64,000 nucleotides of DNA from Staphylococcus felis (GCF_003012915.1 NZ_CP027770.1:2415424-2479423), one strand, 5' to 3'; positions 45,754-58,906 are shown, counted from the first letter of the stretch. The notes: generated by a model not told the origin, from the sequence alone. Translations and numbers: made by a program.

Positions 45754-46216
45754 TTAAATTCACCCACATTACTAATGCATCCTCTCCATCACCATAATAA
45801 TTTTTTCGACGTCCACCATATTCGAACCCTAACTTTTCATATACATGCTGTGCTGTATGATTTTCTACACGTACTTCTAAACTCATTAATGTTGCAACAG
45901 CACTAGCAAAATTCATCACGTATTTTAACATAAGTTGTCCTAACCCTAGTCCGCGATAATTCGGCTCAATCGCTATAGTCGTAATTTGCGCTTGATCTAC
46001 TACAATCCATATACCGCAGTACCCAATCACTTTATTTTCATATTCCATAATAAAGTAATGGGCAAAATTATTTTCAAGTATTTCGTGATAAAACGCATCA
46101 ATTGTCCAAGAGCTCCCCATGAAACTTACACGTTCAATATCAGTTACAGCGGGTACATCTTCAACACTCATACGTCTTATGTTTAATTGCTGTTGGATTG
46201 CTGCTGATTCAACCAA
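45746..46216 (-). CDS. rimI: Ribosomal protein S18-alanine N-acetyltransferase
   Basis: 156 aa GNAT enzyme. [22 protein letters not shown] is the acetyl-CoA loop (R-G-x-G-x-G/A) and [29 protein letters not shown] the RimI-type end. TTG start after AGGCTG, overlapping tsaB by 34 bases; a later ATG (residue 16) is an alternative. Part of the tsaE-tsaB-rimI-tsaD unit. Confidence 0.92.
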   Translation of the reverse strand: MVESAAIQQQLNIRRMSVEDVPAVTDIERVSFMGSSWTIDAFYHEILENNFAHYFIMEYENKVIGYCGIWIVVDQAQITTIAIEPNYRGLGLGQLMLKYVMNFASAVATLMSLEVRVENHTAQHVYEKLGFEYGGRRKNYYGDGEDALVMWVNLNE

Positions 46217-46848
46217 TTTTGTTCAGCCTCCGATAATTTTAAATACTCTGGTACAAAGCTATGAATTGTAACAGGCTCACCTTTTAGCGCATCCATTTTT
46301 TCTGCTTGTGGCAAATTCAATTTTTTGTCAAAATGCGACAAATCATCAAATTGAAGTACATCTCTTCCAACTAGTACAACTTTTGAAGCTTGATTCAATT
46401 TTTCTAAAAGTGTCTCCAATGCTACATATTGATCTTCCATTATTGCAATTAATTCGCCGTTTTGCCATTGATATATACCAGCATAAACATAGTGACGTCG
46501 TGCATCGATAATAGGTACAATCCAACAATCTGTTTCGTCAGTTGTCGCTGCTAATGCTTTTAATGATGAGACACCATATAAATTCAAATTCAGTGTATAA
46601 GCTAATGTTTTAGCTGTTGTGACACCAATTCTTAATCCTGTGTACGAACCTGGACCTTTGGCTACTATAATATCGGTTAACGCATTGGGTAAAATGTTAG
46701 CCTCTTTTAGTAATGATTCGATAAGGGGCATTAATTGCACAGAATGATTACGTTTAATAGAAGATGTATGTGTGTTTAAAACGTAACCCTCTTTCATAAG
46801 TGATACAGATATCGGTTGATTGGATGTATCAATACATAAACTATACAC
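46183..46848 (-). CDS. tsaB: tRNA threonylcarbamoyladenosine biosynthesis protein TsaB
   Basis: 221 aa. SLCIDTSNQPISVSLM, HSVQLMPLIESLLKEA and VAKGPGSYTGLRIGVTTAKTLAYTL are the TsaB hallmarks; no catalytic metal site, as it is the dimer partner of TsaD. Overlaps tsaE by eight bases. Confidence 0.95.
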   Translation of the reverse strand: MYSLCIDTSNQPISVSLMKEGYVLNTHTSSIKRNHSVQLMPLIESLLKEANILPNALTDIIVAKGPGSYTGLRIGVTTAKTLAYTLNLNLYGVSSLKALAATTDETDCWIVPIIDARRHYVYAGIYQWQNGELIAIMEDQYVALETLLEKLNQASKVVLVGRDVLQFDDLSHFDKKLNLPQAEKMDALKGEPVTIHSFVPEYLKLSEAEQNWLNQQQSNSN

Positions 46849-47290
46849 GATCTAATGCCTCCTTCACTGCCAAATAGTGTTCTCCGTGAGCACTGAGACT
46901 AATCATTCGTTCATCTTCATTCACAACATCGATTGATATTTTTAAAAAGTCTTCAGGTAAAAAAGGTTCGATAAATTGACTCCATTCAATAACAGTCACT
47001 GCATTATCATTAAAGTACTCATCAAACCCTAAATCTTCGTCCGAATCCTCTAAACGATAACAATCCATATGATGAAAGTTTAACGAGTCCCCTTTATAAG
47101 ATTTTATAATATTAAATGTAGGAGAATTTATCGTTCTTTTGACACCAAGTTCACGACCGATAAATTGTGATAATGTCGTTTTTCCAGCCCCTAAGTTTCC
47201 ATCTAATAATATGACATCCTTAGCTTTTAAAAACGAAACAAGATGATTTGCAAATTGTTGCATATCTTTTAAATTTTTTATCTTAATCAT
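46841..47290 (-). CDS. tsaE: tRNA threonylcarbamoyladenosine biosynthesis ATPase TsaE
   Basis: 149 aa. P-loop DGNLGAGKTTLSQFIGRELG, NSPTFNIIKSY and HHMDCYRLED are characteristic; VIEWSQFIEPFLP follows. First gene of the operon; the promoter lies in the space shared with the divergent ilv operon. Confidence 0.95.
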   Translation of the reverse strand: MIKIKNLKDMQQFANHLVSFLKAKDVILLDGNLGAGKTTLSQFIGRELGVKRTINSPTFNIIKSYKGDSLNFHHMDCYRLEDSDEDLGFDEYFNDNAVTVIEWSQFIEPFLPEDFLKISIDVVNEDERMISLSAHGEHYLAVKEALDRV

Positions 47291-47452
47291 TTCATTTACT
47301 CCCTGATCATTTTTCCTATCTATTGTAACAGATTTTGCTTTATTTGACTTAGTCAGTCAACCATAGCAAACCCATTTCATAAAAATAGATGCTATAACTT
47401 AAATTTATGACTCACCCTTTCATAGAATCATAAAGCGTACCTTATACGCTTC

Positions 47453-47507
47453 AATTTTCAGAAATTTCAAATTTGCTGTTGACATCATTTAAGTTATACG
47501 GTAAATT
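47453..47507 (+). promoter_or_regulatory. ilv-leu promoter with CodY-like box
   Basis: AATTTTCAGAAATTT (47453-47467) differs from the CodY consensus AATTTTCWGAAAATT at one base. It is followed by -35 TTGACA (47479-47484), 17 bases, -10 TAAATT (47502-47507). Fits repression by CodY when branched-chain amino acids and GTP are plentiful. Confidence 0.7.
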
Positions 47508-47587
47508 AAAAACATAAATTTTCTTACAATTCATTCAATTCACAATATAAAATTTTATTATCCATTTAACTTAGAAAGGAGCGTTAT

Positions 47588-47665
47588 ATGATGAATAGAC
47601 AATCTAAATCTAACTTTGTACAATTAAATGTCATTATTTTATTACGCTCAGGGCTGGAGCTTTAG
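47588..47665 (+). CDS. ilv operon leader peptide
   Basis: 25 aa: MMNRQSKSNFVQLNVIILLRSGLEL. Ribosome site AAAGGAGCG. The V-I-I-L-L run holds five branched-chain codons in a row, as needed for attenuation by Ile/Val/Leu supply. The stop codon lies within the first hairpin of the attenuator. Confidence 0.8.
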   Translation: MMNRQSKSNFVQLNVIILLRSGLEL

Positions 47666-47752
47666 TGATTTTTGACTAAAGACTTAAGTCCTATTTCAAG
47701 TTGAATGGGACTTTACAATACGTCCCAATCCAAATTGGGGCGTATTTTTTTA
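47659..47752 (+). terminator. Attenuator of the ilv-leu operon
   Basis: Three consecutive stems: CTTTAGT/ACTAAAG (47660-47682), AAGTCC/GGACTT (about 47689-47714), and the terminator AATACGTCCCAAT/ATTGGGGCGTATT followed by TTTTTT (47717-47751). The arrangement behind a leader peptide is that of translation-coupled transcription attenuation. Confidence 0.75.
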
Positions 47753-47781
47753 TTTTATAAACGGCCAAGGGGGAATCACTG

Positions 47782-49470
47782 ATGAGAAGTGACATGATAA
47801 AAAAAGGAGATCATCAAGCACCAGCCAGAAGCTTATTACACGCGACTGGTCAAATTAAATCACCTACTGATATGAATAAGCCATTTATTGCGATATGCAA
47901 TTCTTACATCGATATCGTCCCTGGACATGTCCATTTAAGAGAACTCGGAGACATTGCTAAAGAAGCAATCCGTGAAGCTGGCGGTATTCCATTTGAGTTT
48001 AATACGATTGGTGTCGATGATGGTATTGCGATGGGACACATTGGCATGCGTTACTCATTACCAAGTAGAGAAATTATTGCAGATGCTGCTGAAACAGTCA
48101 TTAACGCTCACTGGTTTGACGGCGTATTTTACATTCCTAATTGTGACAAAATTACTCCTGGTATGTTGTTAGCAGCAGTTAGAACAAATGTCCCAGCAAT
48201 CTTTTGCTCTGGAGGCCCTATGAAAGCTGGATTATCTGCTCAAGGCAAAGCCCTTACTTTATCATCTATGTTTGAAGCAGTCGGCGCCTTTAAAGAAGGT
48301 TCCATGACAAAAGAAGAGTTTCTAGATATGGAACAGAATGCTTGTCCAACTTGTGGCTCATGTTCAGGTATGTTTACTGCAAATTCTATGAACTGCCTAA
48401 TGGAAATTTTAGGTTTAGCTTTACCGTACAATGGGACAGCATTAGCCATCAGCGATCAGCGACGAGATATGATTAAACAAGCAGCTAAACGATTAGTTGA
48501 AAATGTCAAAAATGATATTAAGCCTAGAGATATTATTACAAAAGAAGCGATTGATGATGCATTTGCTTTAGATATGGCTATGGGGGGCTCTACTAACACC
48601 GTGCTGCATACACTTGCTATTGCTAATGAAGCGGGTATCGACTATGACTTGTCAAGAATTAATGATATTGCTAAGAAAACACCTTATTTATCTAAAATTG
48701 CACCTAGTTCATCCTATTCTATGGAAGATGTTCACCATGCAGGCGGTGTTCCAGCAATCATTAACGAATTAATGAAAAAAGAAGGTGTTTTACATCCGGA
48801 TCGCATCACAGTAACTGGCCAAACGCTACGAGAAAATAATCAAGATCAGTCAATTTTAAACGATGAAGTCATTCGAACACTTGATAATCCTTATGATCAA
48901 CAAGGTGGTTTATCCATACTGTTTGGTAATATCGCTCCAGATGGCGCTGTCATTAAAGTGGGGGGTGTTGATCCATCTATCAAAACATTTACTGGTGAAG
49001 CCATTTGTTTCGACAGTCATGATGAAGCAGTTGCTGCAATTGATGATCACCGAGTCCGAGCGGGACATGTAGTTGTGATTCGTTACGAAGGTCCTAAAGG
49101 TGGCCCGGGTATGCCAGAGATGCTTGCCCCAACCTCTTCAATTGTAGGCCGTGGATTAGGAAAAGATGTTGCACTTATTACCGATGGCCGCTTCTCTGGT
49201 GCTACGCGTGGTATCGCTGTTGGTCATATTTCTCCAGAAGCTGCATCTGGCGGTCCCATCGGATTAATTGAGGATGGTGATACGATTACTATTGATTTAA
49301 CAAATCGTCATTTAACATTACATGTCGACCAAATCATATTAGATGAACGTAAAAATACGCTCAAACCTTTTAAGGCCAAAGTCAAAACTGGATATTTAGC
49401 TCGATATACCTCTCTCGTTACAAGTGCAAATACCGGTGGCGTGATGCAAGTACCAGAACACTTAATCTAA
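47782..49470 (+). CDS. ilvD: Dihydroxy-acid dehydratase
   Basis: 562 aa. Third common step of Ile/Val synthesis. Iron-sulfur cysteines in [11 protein letters not shown] and [43 protein letters not shown] near the C terminus holds the catalytic Ser. ATG behind AAGGGGGAATC. First structural gene of the operon. Confidence 0.97.
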   Translation: MRSDMIKKGDHQAPARSLLHATGQIKSPTDMNKPFIAICNSYIDIVPGHVHLRELGDIAKEAIREAGGIPFEFNTIGVDDGIAMGHIGMRYSLPSREIIADAAETVINAHWFDGVFYIPNCDKITPGMLLAAVRTNVPAIFCSGGPMKAGLSAQGKALTLSSMFEAVGAFKEGSMTKEEFLDMEQNACPTCGSCSGMFTANSMNCLMEILGLALPYNGTALAISDQRRDMIKQAAKRLVENVKNDIKPRDIITKEAIDDAFALDMAMGGSTNTVLHTLAIANEAGIDYDLSRINDIAKKTPYLSKIAPSSSYSMEDVHHAGGVPAIINELMKKEGVLHPDRITVTGQTLRENNQDQSILNDEVIRTLDNPYDQQGGLSILFGNIAPDGAVIKVGGVDPSIKTFTGEAICFDSHDEAVAAIDDHRVRAGHVVVIRYEGPKGGPGMPEMLAPTSSIVGRGLGKDVALITDGRFSGATRGIAVGHISPEAASGGPIGLIEDGDTITIDLTNRHLTLHVDQIILDERKNTLKPFKAKVKTGYLARYTSLVTSANTGGVMQVPEHLI

Positions 49471-49490
49471 AAATATAGGAGGGAATCATC

Positions 49491-51248
49491 ATGGTAAAAT
49501 CAGAAAAATTGCAAGAACTTGAAATAGAAGAACCGCTCGCATCAGACTATGTAGAATCAGTAGTGGAATCAATGAAATCGGGTGCTGAATTACTAGTAGA
49601 GTCTTTTTTAGAAGAAGATGTTGAATATATTTTTGGATACCCTGGAGGTGCTGTATTACCCTTATATGATTCATTTTATGACGAACATATTCCACATATT
49701 TTATATCGTCATGAGCAAGGTGCCACCCATGCTGCTGAAGGTTATGCACGTGTCAGTGGCAAACCTGGTGTTGTCGTTGTGACAAGTGGTCCAGGGGCTA
49801 CAAACGCAATCACAGGAATTGCGGATGCATATAGTGATTCATTACCTTTAGTCGTGATTACTGGTCAAGTCGCTACACCTGGTATTGGCAAAGATGCATT
49901 CCAGGAGGCAGACATTTTATCGATGACAACACCAATTACAAAACATAATTATCAAGTTAATGACGTTAAAGATATTCCTAGAATTGTGAAAGAAGCGTTT
50001 CACGTTGCAAACTCTGGTCGTAAAGGGCCAGTCGTGATTGATTTCCCTAAAGATATGGGTGTTTTATCAACAAATGAGATATATGATACAACAGTTAACA
50101 CGCCTGGATATACTGTGAATACGACACCACAAGTTGATGAGGTACAACAATTAATAAACTATTTAAAATCATCTCAAAAACCCATTGTACTAGCAGGTGC
50201 AGGCATTAATTTTTCTAAATCTAACCAAGCACTTTTATCATTTATTGAACAACATCAAATACCAGTTGTAACTACTTTACACGGTTTAGGTGCTATCCCT
50301 TATGACCATCCCCTATTTTTAGGAATGGGTGGCATGCATGGATCTTACGCAAGTAATATGGCGCTTACCGAATGTGATTTGCTTATTAATTTCGGTTCTA
50401 GGTTTGATGATAGACTGGCAAGTAAGCCTGACGAATTTGCACCTCTTGCCAAAATCGTTCATATCGATATAGATCCTTCAGAGATTAACAAAGTCATCGA
50501 TACAGATTTAGGGATTGTTGCAGATGCTAAAGAAGTATTAGAACAACTCCTTCGCTTCAATAATATAGCGACAAAACATGATGATTGGGTCGCACATGTA
50601 CAATCTAACAAGGAAAACTATCCATTTCGATATTCGCAAATAGAGGGTGATATTTTCAGTAAACCTCAACGTGCTATTGAATATATTGGTCAAATTACAA
50701 ACGGAGACGCATATGTTACGACAGACGTTGGACAACATCAAATGTGGGTGGCACAGTTTTACCCTTTCAAAACGCATGGCCAACTTATCACAAGTGGCGG
50801 ATTAGGTACAATGGGATTCGGTATTCCTGCTGCCATCGGGGCAAAATTTGCTAAGCCTGATGCCACTGTCGTAGCTTTTGTCGGTGATGGTGGATTTCAA
50901 ATGACCAATCAAGAAATTGCATTAATGAATGAATTCAATCTGAACATCAAAGTTGTCCTTATCAATAATGGAACATTAGGTATGGTAAAGCAATGGCAAG
51001 ATAAATTTTTTAATCAACGCTTTTCTCATTCAGTATTTAATGACCAGCCTGATTTTATGAAATTGAGTGAAGCGTACGGAGTGAAAAGTTTTTTAATCGA
51101 TCAACCTGAACGTCTTGAAAAAACACTTGATGAAGCTTTTCAATATGAAGGTCCAGCAGTTATTGAAATCCGTATCTCCCCTACCGAACCAGTATTACCA
51201 ATGGTTCCAAGTGGAAAAGCAAATCATGAAATGGAGGGGCTTACATGA
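49491..51248 (+). CDS. ilvB: Acetolactate synthase, large subunit
   Basis: 585 aa TPP enzyme. FGYPGGAVLPLYD, the TPP Glu in YRHEQGATHAAEGYAR, FAD domain region, and the Mg-TPP motif GDGGFQMTNQEIALMNEFNLNIKVVLINN split here by its usual spacing. Makes acetolactate and acetohydroxybutyrate. Start behind AGGAGGGAATC. Its stop overlaps the start of the small-subunit gene (ATGA). Confidence 0.96.
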   Translation: MVKSEKLQELEIEEPLASDYVESVVESMKSGAELLVESFLEEDVEYIFGYPGGAVLPLYDSFYDEHIPHILYRHEQGATHAAEGYARVSGKPGVVVVTSGPGATNAITGIADAYSDSLPLVVITGQVATPGIGKDAFQEADILSMTTPITKHNYQVNDVKDIPRIVKEAFHVANSGRKGPVVIDFPKDMGVLSTNEIYDTTVNTPGYTVNTTPQVDEVQQLINYLKSSQKPIVLAGAGINFSKSNQALLSFIEQHQIPVVTTLHGLGAIPYDHPLFLGMGGMHGSYASNMALTECDLLINFGSRFDDRLASKPDEFAPLAKIVHIDIDPSEINKVIDTDLGIVADAKEVLEQLLRFNNIATKHDDWVAHVQSNKENYPFRYSQIEGDIFSKPQRAIEYIGQITNGDAYVTTDVGQHQMWVAQFYPFKTHGQLITSGGLGTMGFGIPAAIGAKFAKPDATVVAFVGDGGFQMTNQEIALMNEFNLNIKVVLINNGTLGMVKQWQDKFFNQRFSHSVFNDQPDFMKLSEAYGVKSFLIDQPERLEKTLDEAFQYEGPAVIEIRISPTEPVLPMVPSGKANHEMEGLT

Positions 51249-51718
51249 GAAGAACGTTTAAAGTACTCGTTTTTGACAAAGCTGGAACACTCAATCGCCT
51301 TACGAGTCTTTTTGTCAGACGCCAATTTAATATTGTCAATATTACAGCTGGACAGACCTTACAAGGAGGTGTTACAGAAATTACGTTTGTAGCTGAAGTT
51401 CCAGATAATCAAATGTTACGGACTATAGTGCAACAACTCAAAAAACAAGTTAATACATTATCAGTCAAAGACATCACAGATACAAATACATTTAATCGCG
51501 AACTTCTACTTATCAAACTTAAAAAACCTGAAAACCAAAAAGATTTTGAGAATGCTATTGAACCTTACACGGATATTTTAAAAGTTTTAAAAGAAGAAGA
51601 TGCATTCGTTTATTTACAAGCTGCTGGTCCCCCATACACCTTAGATAGTCTAACAGAAGATTTAAAACCGTTTCACATTGATTCTATGTCTCGCTCAGGG
51701 ACGACAGGTATAGAGTAA
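51245..51718 (+). CDS. ilvN: Acetolactate synthase, small (regulatory) subunit
   Basis: 157 aa. N-terminal ACT domain (KVLVFDKAGTLNRLTSLFVRRQFNI, residues 7-31) binds valine for feedback inhibition; a second ACT-like half follows (residues 80-157). The length is that of full two-domain IlvH/IlvN proteins; shorter forms occur in other staphylococci. Overlaps ilvB by four bases. Confidence 0.92.
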   Translation: MRRTFKVLVFDKAGTLNRLTSLFVRRQFNIVNITAGQTLQGGVTEITFVAEVPDNQMLRTIVQQLKKQVNTLSVKDITDTNTFNRELLLIKLKKPENQKDFENAIEPYTDILKVLKEEDAFVYLQAAGPPYTLDSLTEDLKPFHIDSMSRSGTTGIE

Positions 51719-51733
51719 CCACATCAAAATTAA

Positions 51734-52759
<1,026 letters not shown>

Positions 52760-52780
52760 TGGAGATAAGGACTGATTGAC

Positions 52781-54319
52781 ATGACTAGCCATATTCAAAT
52801 TTTCGATACGACACTTAGAGACGGTGAGCAAACACCAGGTGTAAGCTTTTCTTTTGATGAACGTTTAACAATTGCCCGTCAGCTTGAAGATTGGGGTGTT
52901 GATGTCATTGAAGCGGGATTTCCTGCCTCGAGTCAAGGTAGTTTTGATTCTGTACAAGCTATTGCAAGAACATTAAAAAAGACAACTGTCACAGGTCTTG
53001 CACGTTGTAAAAAATCTGATATCGATGCAACTTATGAAGCAACTCGAGATGCCGTTTCGCCTTCCATACATGTATTTGTTGCAACAAGTCCAATTCATTT
53101 AAAATATAAGCTCAAAATGACTGAAAAAGAAGTACTCAGAACGATAAAAGAACATGTATCTTACGCACGCTCCAAATTTGACATTGTGCAATTTTCACCC
53201 GAAGATGCAACTCGCACCCCGCTTTCTTTTTTAGTTCAATGTGTACAAGTTGCTGTCGATGCAGGTGCAACTATTATCAATATACCTGATACTGTTGGTT
53301 ATACGTATCCAAAAGAATATGGTTTCATCTTTAAAACACTCAAAGAAAAAATAAGACATTCCGAACAAGTTACATACAGCGCCCATTGTCACGATGACCT
53401 TGGGCTTGCTGTTGCCAACAGTATGGCTGCAATTGAAAATGGTGCTACACGGATTGAAGGTACTATTAATGGCATTGGCGAACGTGCAGGCAATACTGCA
53501 CTTGAGGAAGTTGTATTAGGACTACATGTTCGTCAAGATCATTATCAAGCAAAGACTCAAATTCAATTTGAAAAAACAAAGCTAACCTCAGACATTATTT
53601 CGCGATATGCAGGTATTCGTATACCGCGTAATAAAGCTATTGTCGGTAAAAACGCCTTCAGCCACGAATCTGGTATTCATCAAGATGGCTTCCTTAAACA
53701 TCCTGAAACTTATGAAATTATGACGCCTCAACTTGTTGGAGTCAAAAATACGGAACTACCATTAGGTAAACTATCAGGCAAACATGCATTTCAAGAAAAG
53801 CTAAAAAAATTAGGCTATCATATTTCAGAAACTGATCAAATAGCACTCTTTAAATTATTCAAAGCCATGGCAGATAAGAAAAAAGTCATTACTGATCGTG
53901 ATATACATGCATTAATTCAAGGTACAGAACATGAACAACATGCTGAATTTCAAGTTGCGTCGTTACAACTTCAATTTGTTTCCAATGGCGTACAAAGCGC
54001 TGTCGTTGTTTTAAAAGATAAGCAAAATCAGACATACCAAGATTCAAGCATTGGAACTGGTTCAATTCTCGCCATCTATAATGCCATTAATCGTATATTT
54101 GACATTCAACCTGAATTGCTTGATTATCGCATTGATGCAGTCACTGAAGGATCAGATGCACAAGCCGAAGTTCATGTGCGATTAAAGTTAGATCATATTG
54201 AAGTCGTAGGAATAGGATTTGACCACGATATTTTATATGCATCTTGCAAGGCTTACGTCGAGGCATCCTCAAAATTTATCAAACCTCAATTCGGACAAAG
54301 GTCAGGTGATTGTTCATGA
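52781..54319 (+). CDS. leuA: 2-isopropylmalate synthase
   Basis: 512 aa. [20 protein letters not shown] at the N terminus, metal-binding [30 protein letters not shown], and a C-terminal LeuA regulatory domain (residues about 390-512) that senses leucine. First committed step to leucine. Shares ATGA with leuB. Confidence 0.96.
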   Translation: MTSHIQIFDTTLRDGEQTPGVSFSFDERLTIARQLEDWGVDVIEAGFPASSQGSFDSVQAIARTLKKTTVTGLARCKKSDIDATYEATRDAVSPSIHVFVATSPIHLKYKLKMTEKEVLRTIKEHVSYARSKFDIVQFSPEDATRTPLSFLVQCVQVAVDAGATIINIPDTVGYTYPKEYGFIFKTLKEKIRHSEQVTYSAHCHDDLGLAVANSMAAIENGATRIEGTINGIGERAGNTALEEVVLGLHVRQDHYQAKTQIQFEKTKLTSDIISRYAGIRIPRNKAIVGKNAFSHESGIHQDGFLKHPETYEIMTPQLVGVKNTELPLGKLSGKHAFQEKLKKLGYHISETDQIALFKLFKAMADKKKVITDRDIHALIQGTEHEQHAEFQVASLQLQFVSNGVQSAVVVLKDKQNQTYQDSSIGTGSILAIYNAINRIFDIQPELLDYRIDAVTEGSDAQAEVHVRLKLDHIEVVGIGFDHDILYASCKAYVEASSKFIKPQFGQRSGDCS

Positions 54320-55368
54320 CTTATCATATCGTCGCACTACCTGGAGATGGCATTGGCCCTGAAATTATGGAAGGCACACTTAATATATTGCGTTTATTGT
54401 CAGAAAAATTTGACTTTTTAGTGGATATAACCTCTTGCCCTTTTGGTGGACACGCTATTGATACATTTGGTAATCCATTACCTGATGAAACGTTAAAAGC
54501 ATGTCAGCGTGCTGATGCTATATTATTAGGTGCTGTTGGTGGGCCTAAATGGCATGATAATAACTGTCGTCCAGAACAAGGGTTGTTACAGTTGAGACAA
54601 GCCTTACAACTTTATGCAAACATTAGGCCGACTGTCGTTACACCATCTACAGTTGATTTTTCACCAATTAAACCTGAAGTGATTCAAAATACTGATTTCA
54701 TTATTGTTCGTGAGCTTACAGGTGGTTTGTATTTCAGTTCACCCAAATATGTGAAAAAAGATGAAGCTTTGGACTCATTACACTATACAAAAGAAGAAAT
54801 TACGCGTATAGCACATATAGGATTTCAACTTGCACAATCTAGACGCAAAAAATTAACATCAGTTGATAAAGAAAACGTACTCGCTTCAAGTCAGTTGTGG
54901 CGAAAAACAATTAATGAAATAGCACAGGATTATCCTGATGTTGAAGTCGAACATTTATTAGTTGATGCCTGCACTATGCATTTAATCAAACGCCCAACAG
55001 ACTTCGATGTCATTGTCACTGAAAATTTATTCGGCGATATTTTAAGTGATGAAGCATCAGTTTTGCCAGGTACACTGGGTTTATCACCATCAGCAAGCTT
55101 AAGCTTAAATGGACCGCATCTTTACGAGCCGATTCACGGATCAGCACCTGACATTGCAGGTCAAAATAACGCAAATCCTTTTGCAATGATTTTATCACTT
55201 GCGATGTGTTTGAGAGAATCTTTGCAACAATACAAAGCCGCTGAACTTATTGAAAAATTAACGTATCGACTCATCGATGAACATTATGTCACACCTGATT
55301 TGAACGGATCATACCATACCACGGATATATTTGAAAAAATGTATCAGTACATTAAGGAGGCCTCATAA
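54316..55368 (+). CDS. leuB: 3-isopropylmalate dehydrogenase
   Basis: 350 aa. [16 protein letters not shown], substrate Arg residues in [13 protein letters not shown] and [14 protein letters not shown], metal Asp in [15 protein letters not shown], and the NAD loop [19 protein letters not shown]. The ATG overlapping the leuA stop is chosen; a TTG six bases earlier is possible. Confidence 0.96.
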   Translation: MTYHIVALPGDGIGPEIMEGTLNILRLLSEKFDFLVDITSCPFGGHAIDTFGNPLPDETLKACQRADAILLGAVGGPKWHDNNCRPEQGLLQLRQALQLYANIRPTVVTPSTVDFSPIKPEVIQNTDFIIVRELTGGLYFSSPKYVKKDEALDSLHYTKEEITRIAHIGFQLAQSRRKKLTSVDKENVLASSQLWRKTINEIAQDYPDVEVEHLLVDACTMHLIKRPTDFDVIVTENLFGDILSDEASVLPGTLGLSPSASLSLNGPHLYEPIHGSAPDIAGQNNANPFAMILSLAMCLRESLQQYKAAELIEKLTYRLIDEHYVTPDLNGSYHTTDIFEKMYQYIKEAS

Positions 55369-56751
55369 ATGGGACAAACCTTATTTGATAAAGTTTGGAA
55401 TCAACACGTCATTACTGGTAAAGAAGGCGAACCTCAATTATTATACGTTGATTTGCATTTAATTCATGAAGTTACATCGCCTCAAGCATTTGAAGGATTG
55501 CGTATAAATGAACGTCAATTGCGTCGTCCGGACTTAACTTTTGCCACAATTGATCATAACGTACCAACTCAAGATATTTTTAATATTCAAGATGAAATCG
55601 CACTCAAACAAATTGAGACATTAAGACAAAATTGTCATGCATTTAATGTCAAATTGTTTGATATGGGTAGCGATGAGCAAGGGATTGTTCATATGGTTGG
55701 ACCAGAATTAGGACTTACACAACCAGGTAAAACTATTGTTTGTGGTGACTCACATACAGCGACACATGGTGCTTTTGGTGCTATTGCTTTTGGTATTGGC
55801 ACGAGTGAAGTCGAACATGTCTTTGCAACTCAAACCATTTGGCAAACGAAGCCTAAAAACTTAAAAGTCGAGATTAATGGTGATTTACCTAAAGGTGTTT
55901 ACGCCAAAGATATAATATTATACTTAATCAATCAATACGGTGTGAAGTTTGGTACGGGTTATGCATTAGAATTCACTGGTGAAGTCATTCAAAATTTCTC
56001 AATGGAAGAGCGAATGACAATTTGTAATATGGCAATTGAAGCGGGTGCCAAATACGGCCTTATCCAACCTGACGCAATGACATTTGAATATTTAAGAAAT
56101 AAAAGATATGCGCAAAATTTCGAAGAGAATCTTTCAACTTGGCAAACATTATACACTGATGACGATGCCACTTTTGACCGCATCATCCAAGTCAATGTTA
56201 GCCATTTAGAACCTCAAGTGACTTGGGGAACGAGTCCAGAAATGGGTGTTAACTTTAGTAAGCCTTTTCCTCATATTCAAAATGATAATGACAAAAGAGC
56301 TTACCAATATATGAATTTAAAGCCGGGTCAAACAGCTAGAGATATCCCTTTAGGTTATGTGTTTTTAGGGTCTTGCACAAATGCTCGTCTTTCAGATCTT
56401 ATTGAAGCCAGTCACTATGTTAAAAATCAAAAAGTCCATGAGAACATTACAGCTATCGTTGTACCTGGTTCACGCAAAGTTAAACGTGAAGCAGAAGCAC
56501 TCGGGTTGGATATTATTTTTAAAGAGGCAGGATTTGAATGGAGAGAGCCTGGTTGTAGCATGTGTTTAGGGATGAATCCTGATCAAGTTCCTAATGGTGT
56601 TCATTGCGCATCTACAAGTAACCGAAACTTTGAAGGAAGACAAGGTAAAGGCGCAAGAACCCATCTTGTTTCCCCTGCTATGGCCGCAGCAGCTGCGATT
56701 CACGGACGATTTGTTGATGTAAGAAATGAGGTTGAAATACATGGAAATTAA
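55369..56751 (+). CDS. leuC: 3-isopropylmalate dehydratase, large subunit
   Basis: 460 aa aconitase-family subunit. Cluster-binding cysteines in [13 protein letters not shown] and [41 protein letters not shown] is the typical N-terminal block. Begins at the base after the leuB stop, behind AAGGAGG. Confidence 0.97.
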   Translation: MGQTLFDKVWNQHVITGKEGEPQLLYVDLHLIHEVTSPQAFEGLRINERQLRRPDLTFATIDHNVPTQDIFNIQDEIALKQIETLRQNCHAFNVKLFDMGSDEQGIVHMVGPELGLTQPGKTIVCGDSHTATHGAFGAIAFGIGTSEVEHVFATQTIWQTKPKNLKVEINGDLPKGVYAKDIILYLINQYGVKFGTGYALEFTGEVIQNFSMEERMTICNMAIEAGAKYGLIQPDAMTFEYLRNKRYAQNFEENLSTWQTLYTDDDATFDRIIQVNVSHLEPQVTWGTSPEMGVNFSKPFPHIQNDNDKRAYQYMNLKPGQTARDIPLGYVFLGSCTNARLSDLIEASHYVKNQKVHENITAIVVPGSRKVKREAEALGLDIIFKEAGFEWREPGCSMCLGMNPDQVPNGVHCASTSNRNFEGRQGKGARTHLVSPAMAAAAAIHGRFVDVRNEVEIHGN

Positions 56752-57310
56752 ACCTATTAAGAGATACCACGGAAAAGTCGCCCCCCTGTTTCATAACAAT
56801 ATCGATACTGATCAAATCATACCTAAAACACATTTAAAACGGATTACAAAAACTGGCTTTGGACAATTCTTATTTGATGAATGGCGATACCTAGATGACG
56901 GTTCTCCCAATCCAGATTTTATCTTAAATCAACCTGAATATGTTGATGCAAGTATACTCGTAACTGGTGATAACTTTGGGTGTGGATCCAGTCGTGAACA
57001 CGCAGCATGGGCACTTAAAGATTTTGGCATTAATATTGTTATTGCTGGAAGTTTCAGTGATATATTTTATATGAACTGTACCAAAAATGGCATCTTACCT
57101 ATCAAGTTAGAACAAAAAGATCGTGAAGATATCATTCAACACACTTTCATCACAATTGACTTACCAAAACAAACCATCGAATTACCTAATCGACAAATTG
57201 CGTTTGACATTGATAAAGCATGGAAATATAAATTAGAACACGGATTAGATGATATTGATTTAACGTTACACTATGAAACTGAAATAGAAAAATATGAATT
57301 ACAAAACTAA
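56741..57310 (+). CDS. leuD: 3-isopropylmalate dehydratase, small subunit
   Basis: 189 aa. [13 protein letters not shown], then the swivelling-domain loop [18 protein letters not shown]. Starts 11 bases inside leuC behind GAGGTTG, so it is translationally coupled and made in equal amounts. Confidence 0.96.
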   Translation: MEIKPIKRYHGKVAPLFHNNIDTDQIIPKTHLKRITKTGFGQFLFDEWRYLDDGSPNPDFILNQPEYVDASILVTGDNFGCGSSREHAAWALKDFGINIVIAGSFSDIFYMNCTKNGILPIKLEQKDREDIIQHTFITIDLPKQTIELPNRQIAFDIDKAWKYKLEHGLDDIDLTLHYETEIEKYELQN

Positions 57311-57328
57311 GTACAATGAGGAGTGACT

Positions 57329-58600
57329 ATGATGGCTGCCGAAACACAAACTGTGACAGCTCAAGATGTAGAAGATGCATTTTTACGTCTTCAAAACACT
57401 GTAAAAACAACACCCTTAGAAAAAGATCATTATCTTTCAAAAAAATATGAATGTAACATATATTTGAAGCGAGAGGATCTACAATGGGTCCGTTCATTTA
57501 AACTTCGAGGTGCATATAATGCAATCTCAGTCCTTCCTGCTTCCCAACAAAATAAGGGAATCACATGTGCAAGTGCAGGTAATCACGCACAGGGTGTCGC
57601 ATTTACAGCTCAACAATTAAATTTAAAAGCAGTTATCTTTATGCCTGTGACAACCCCAAATCAAAAAATTAATCAAGTGCGTTTTTTCGGTGGAACAAAT
57701 GTAGACATTCGACTCATTGGTGACACTTTTGATGATTGCTTAAAAGAAGCACTAGCATTTACAGATGCACATGATATGACCTTTATCGACCCGTTCAACA
57801 ATGTTAATACTATTGCTGGTCAAGGCACCATTGCAAAAGAAATCATTGAAGCTGCCAACAATGAACAAATTGAGTTTGACTATCTTTTTGGAGCTATAGG
57901 TGGAGGTGGATTGATGTCTGGCATTGCCACATATTTCGCTGAATATTCTCCGCAAACGAAATTGATTGGTGTAGAGCCATTAGGTGCAAGTAGTATGTTT
58001 CAATCTATCAGTCAAGACAAAGTCATCACTTTACAAAACATTGATAAATTTGTAGATGGTGCTTCTGTAGCACGTGTAGGAGACATTACATTTCATATTT
58101 GTAGAAAATATCTTGATCATTATCTTCAAATCGACGAAGGTGCTGTTTGCTCAACCATTCTTGATATGTATTCTAAACAAGCAATCGTTGCTGAACCAGC
58201 AGGCGCACTGAGTGTAAGTGCACTAGAGCAATACAAGAGTCAAATCAAAGGCAAAAATGTTGTATGTATCATTAGTGGTGGCAATAATGATATTAATCGG
58301 ATGAAAGAAATTGAAGAACGCTCATTACTATTTGAAGAAATGAAGCATTACTTTATTTTAAATTTTCCACAACGTCCAGGAGCATTACGACAATTCGTTA
58401 ATGACGTATTAGGATCACATGATGATATTACTAAATTTGAATATCTAAAGAAATCTTCTCAAAACACAGGTACTGTTATTATCGGGATTCAACTTCAAAA
58501 TCATGAAGATTTAACAGCACTGCTCAAACGAGTTAGCCAATTTGACCCTAAAAATATTTATATTAATGAAAACAAAATGTTGTATTCACTGCTAATTTAA
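57329..58600 (+). CDS. ilvA: Threonine dehydratase (biosynthetic)
   Basis: 423 aa. PLP Lys in [10 protein letters not shown], phosphate loop IGGGGLMSG, and [10 protein letters not shown]; the C-terminal ACT-like region (residues about 330-423: [20 protein letters not shown]) senses isoleucine/valine. One of two adjacent ATGs behind GAGGAG is the start; a GTG six bases earlier lies in the ribosome site. Last gene of the operon. Confidence 0.95.
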   Translation: MMAAETQTVTAQDVEDAFLRLQNTVKTTPLEKDHYLSKKYECNIYLKREDLQWVRSFKLRGAYNAISVLPASQQNKGITCASAGNHAQGVAFTAQQLNLKAVIFMPVTTPNQKINQVRFFGGTNVDIRLIGDTFDDCLKEALAFTDAHDMTFIDPFNNVNTIAGQGTIAKEIIEAANNEQIEFDYLFGAIGGGGLMSGIATYFAEYSPQTKLIGVEPLGASSMFQSISQDKVITLQNIDKFVDGASVARVGDITFHICRKYLDHYLQIDEGAVCSTILDMYSKQAIVAEPAGALSVSALEQYKSQIKGKNVVCIISGGNNDINRMKEIEERSLLFEEMKHYFILNFPQRPGALRQFVNDVLGSHDDITKFEYLKKSSQNTGTVIIGIQLQNHEDLTALLKRVSQFDPKNIYINENKMLYSLLI

Positions 58601-58634
58601 AATAACTGAGCTGATTAATTTTATAACATGCGAA

Positions 58635-58670
58635 AATCCGTAGATCTGAAAAGAGCTACGGTTCTTTTAT
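58635..58670 (+). terminator. Terminator of the ilv-leu operon
   Basis: CCGTAG and CTACGG around ATCTGAAAAGAG, then TTCTTTT. Confidence 0.6.
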
Positions 58671-58825
58671 ATCATCCATATCCGTCTCACTTAACATAAT
58701 GATAGTTTGGTATAATTATCTTATTAAATATATAATAACAGTTGAAGTGCATTTAAAGCCTTTAATCACTTTAGAAACTTCTACAACTGTTAAAAGGACT
58801 AGGCCGCCAATGTATTATTGCAAAA

Positions 58826-58876
58826 AGAAAAACACCTTTTAAAGCTGTTTCTGCAACTTTAAAAGGTGTTTTTTCG
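58826..58876. terminator. Terminator of the rRNA operon
   Basis: AAAAACACCTTTTAAA pairs perfectly with TTTAAAAGGTGTTTTT. It lies 30 bases beyond the 5S 3' end. The stretch between the ilvA terminator and here holds no gene I can see. Confidence 0.85.
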
Positions 58877-58906
58877 GCTCATCGCATCCTATACGCTTAT
58901 GTATTT

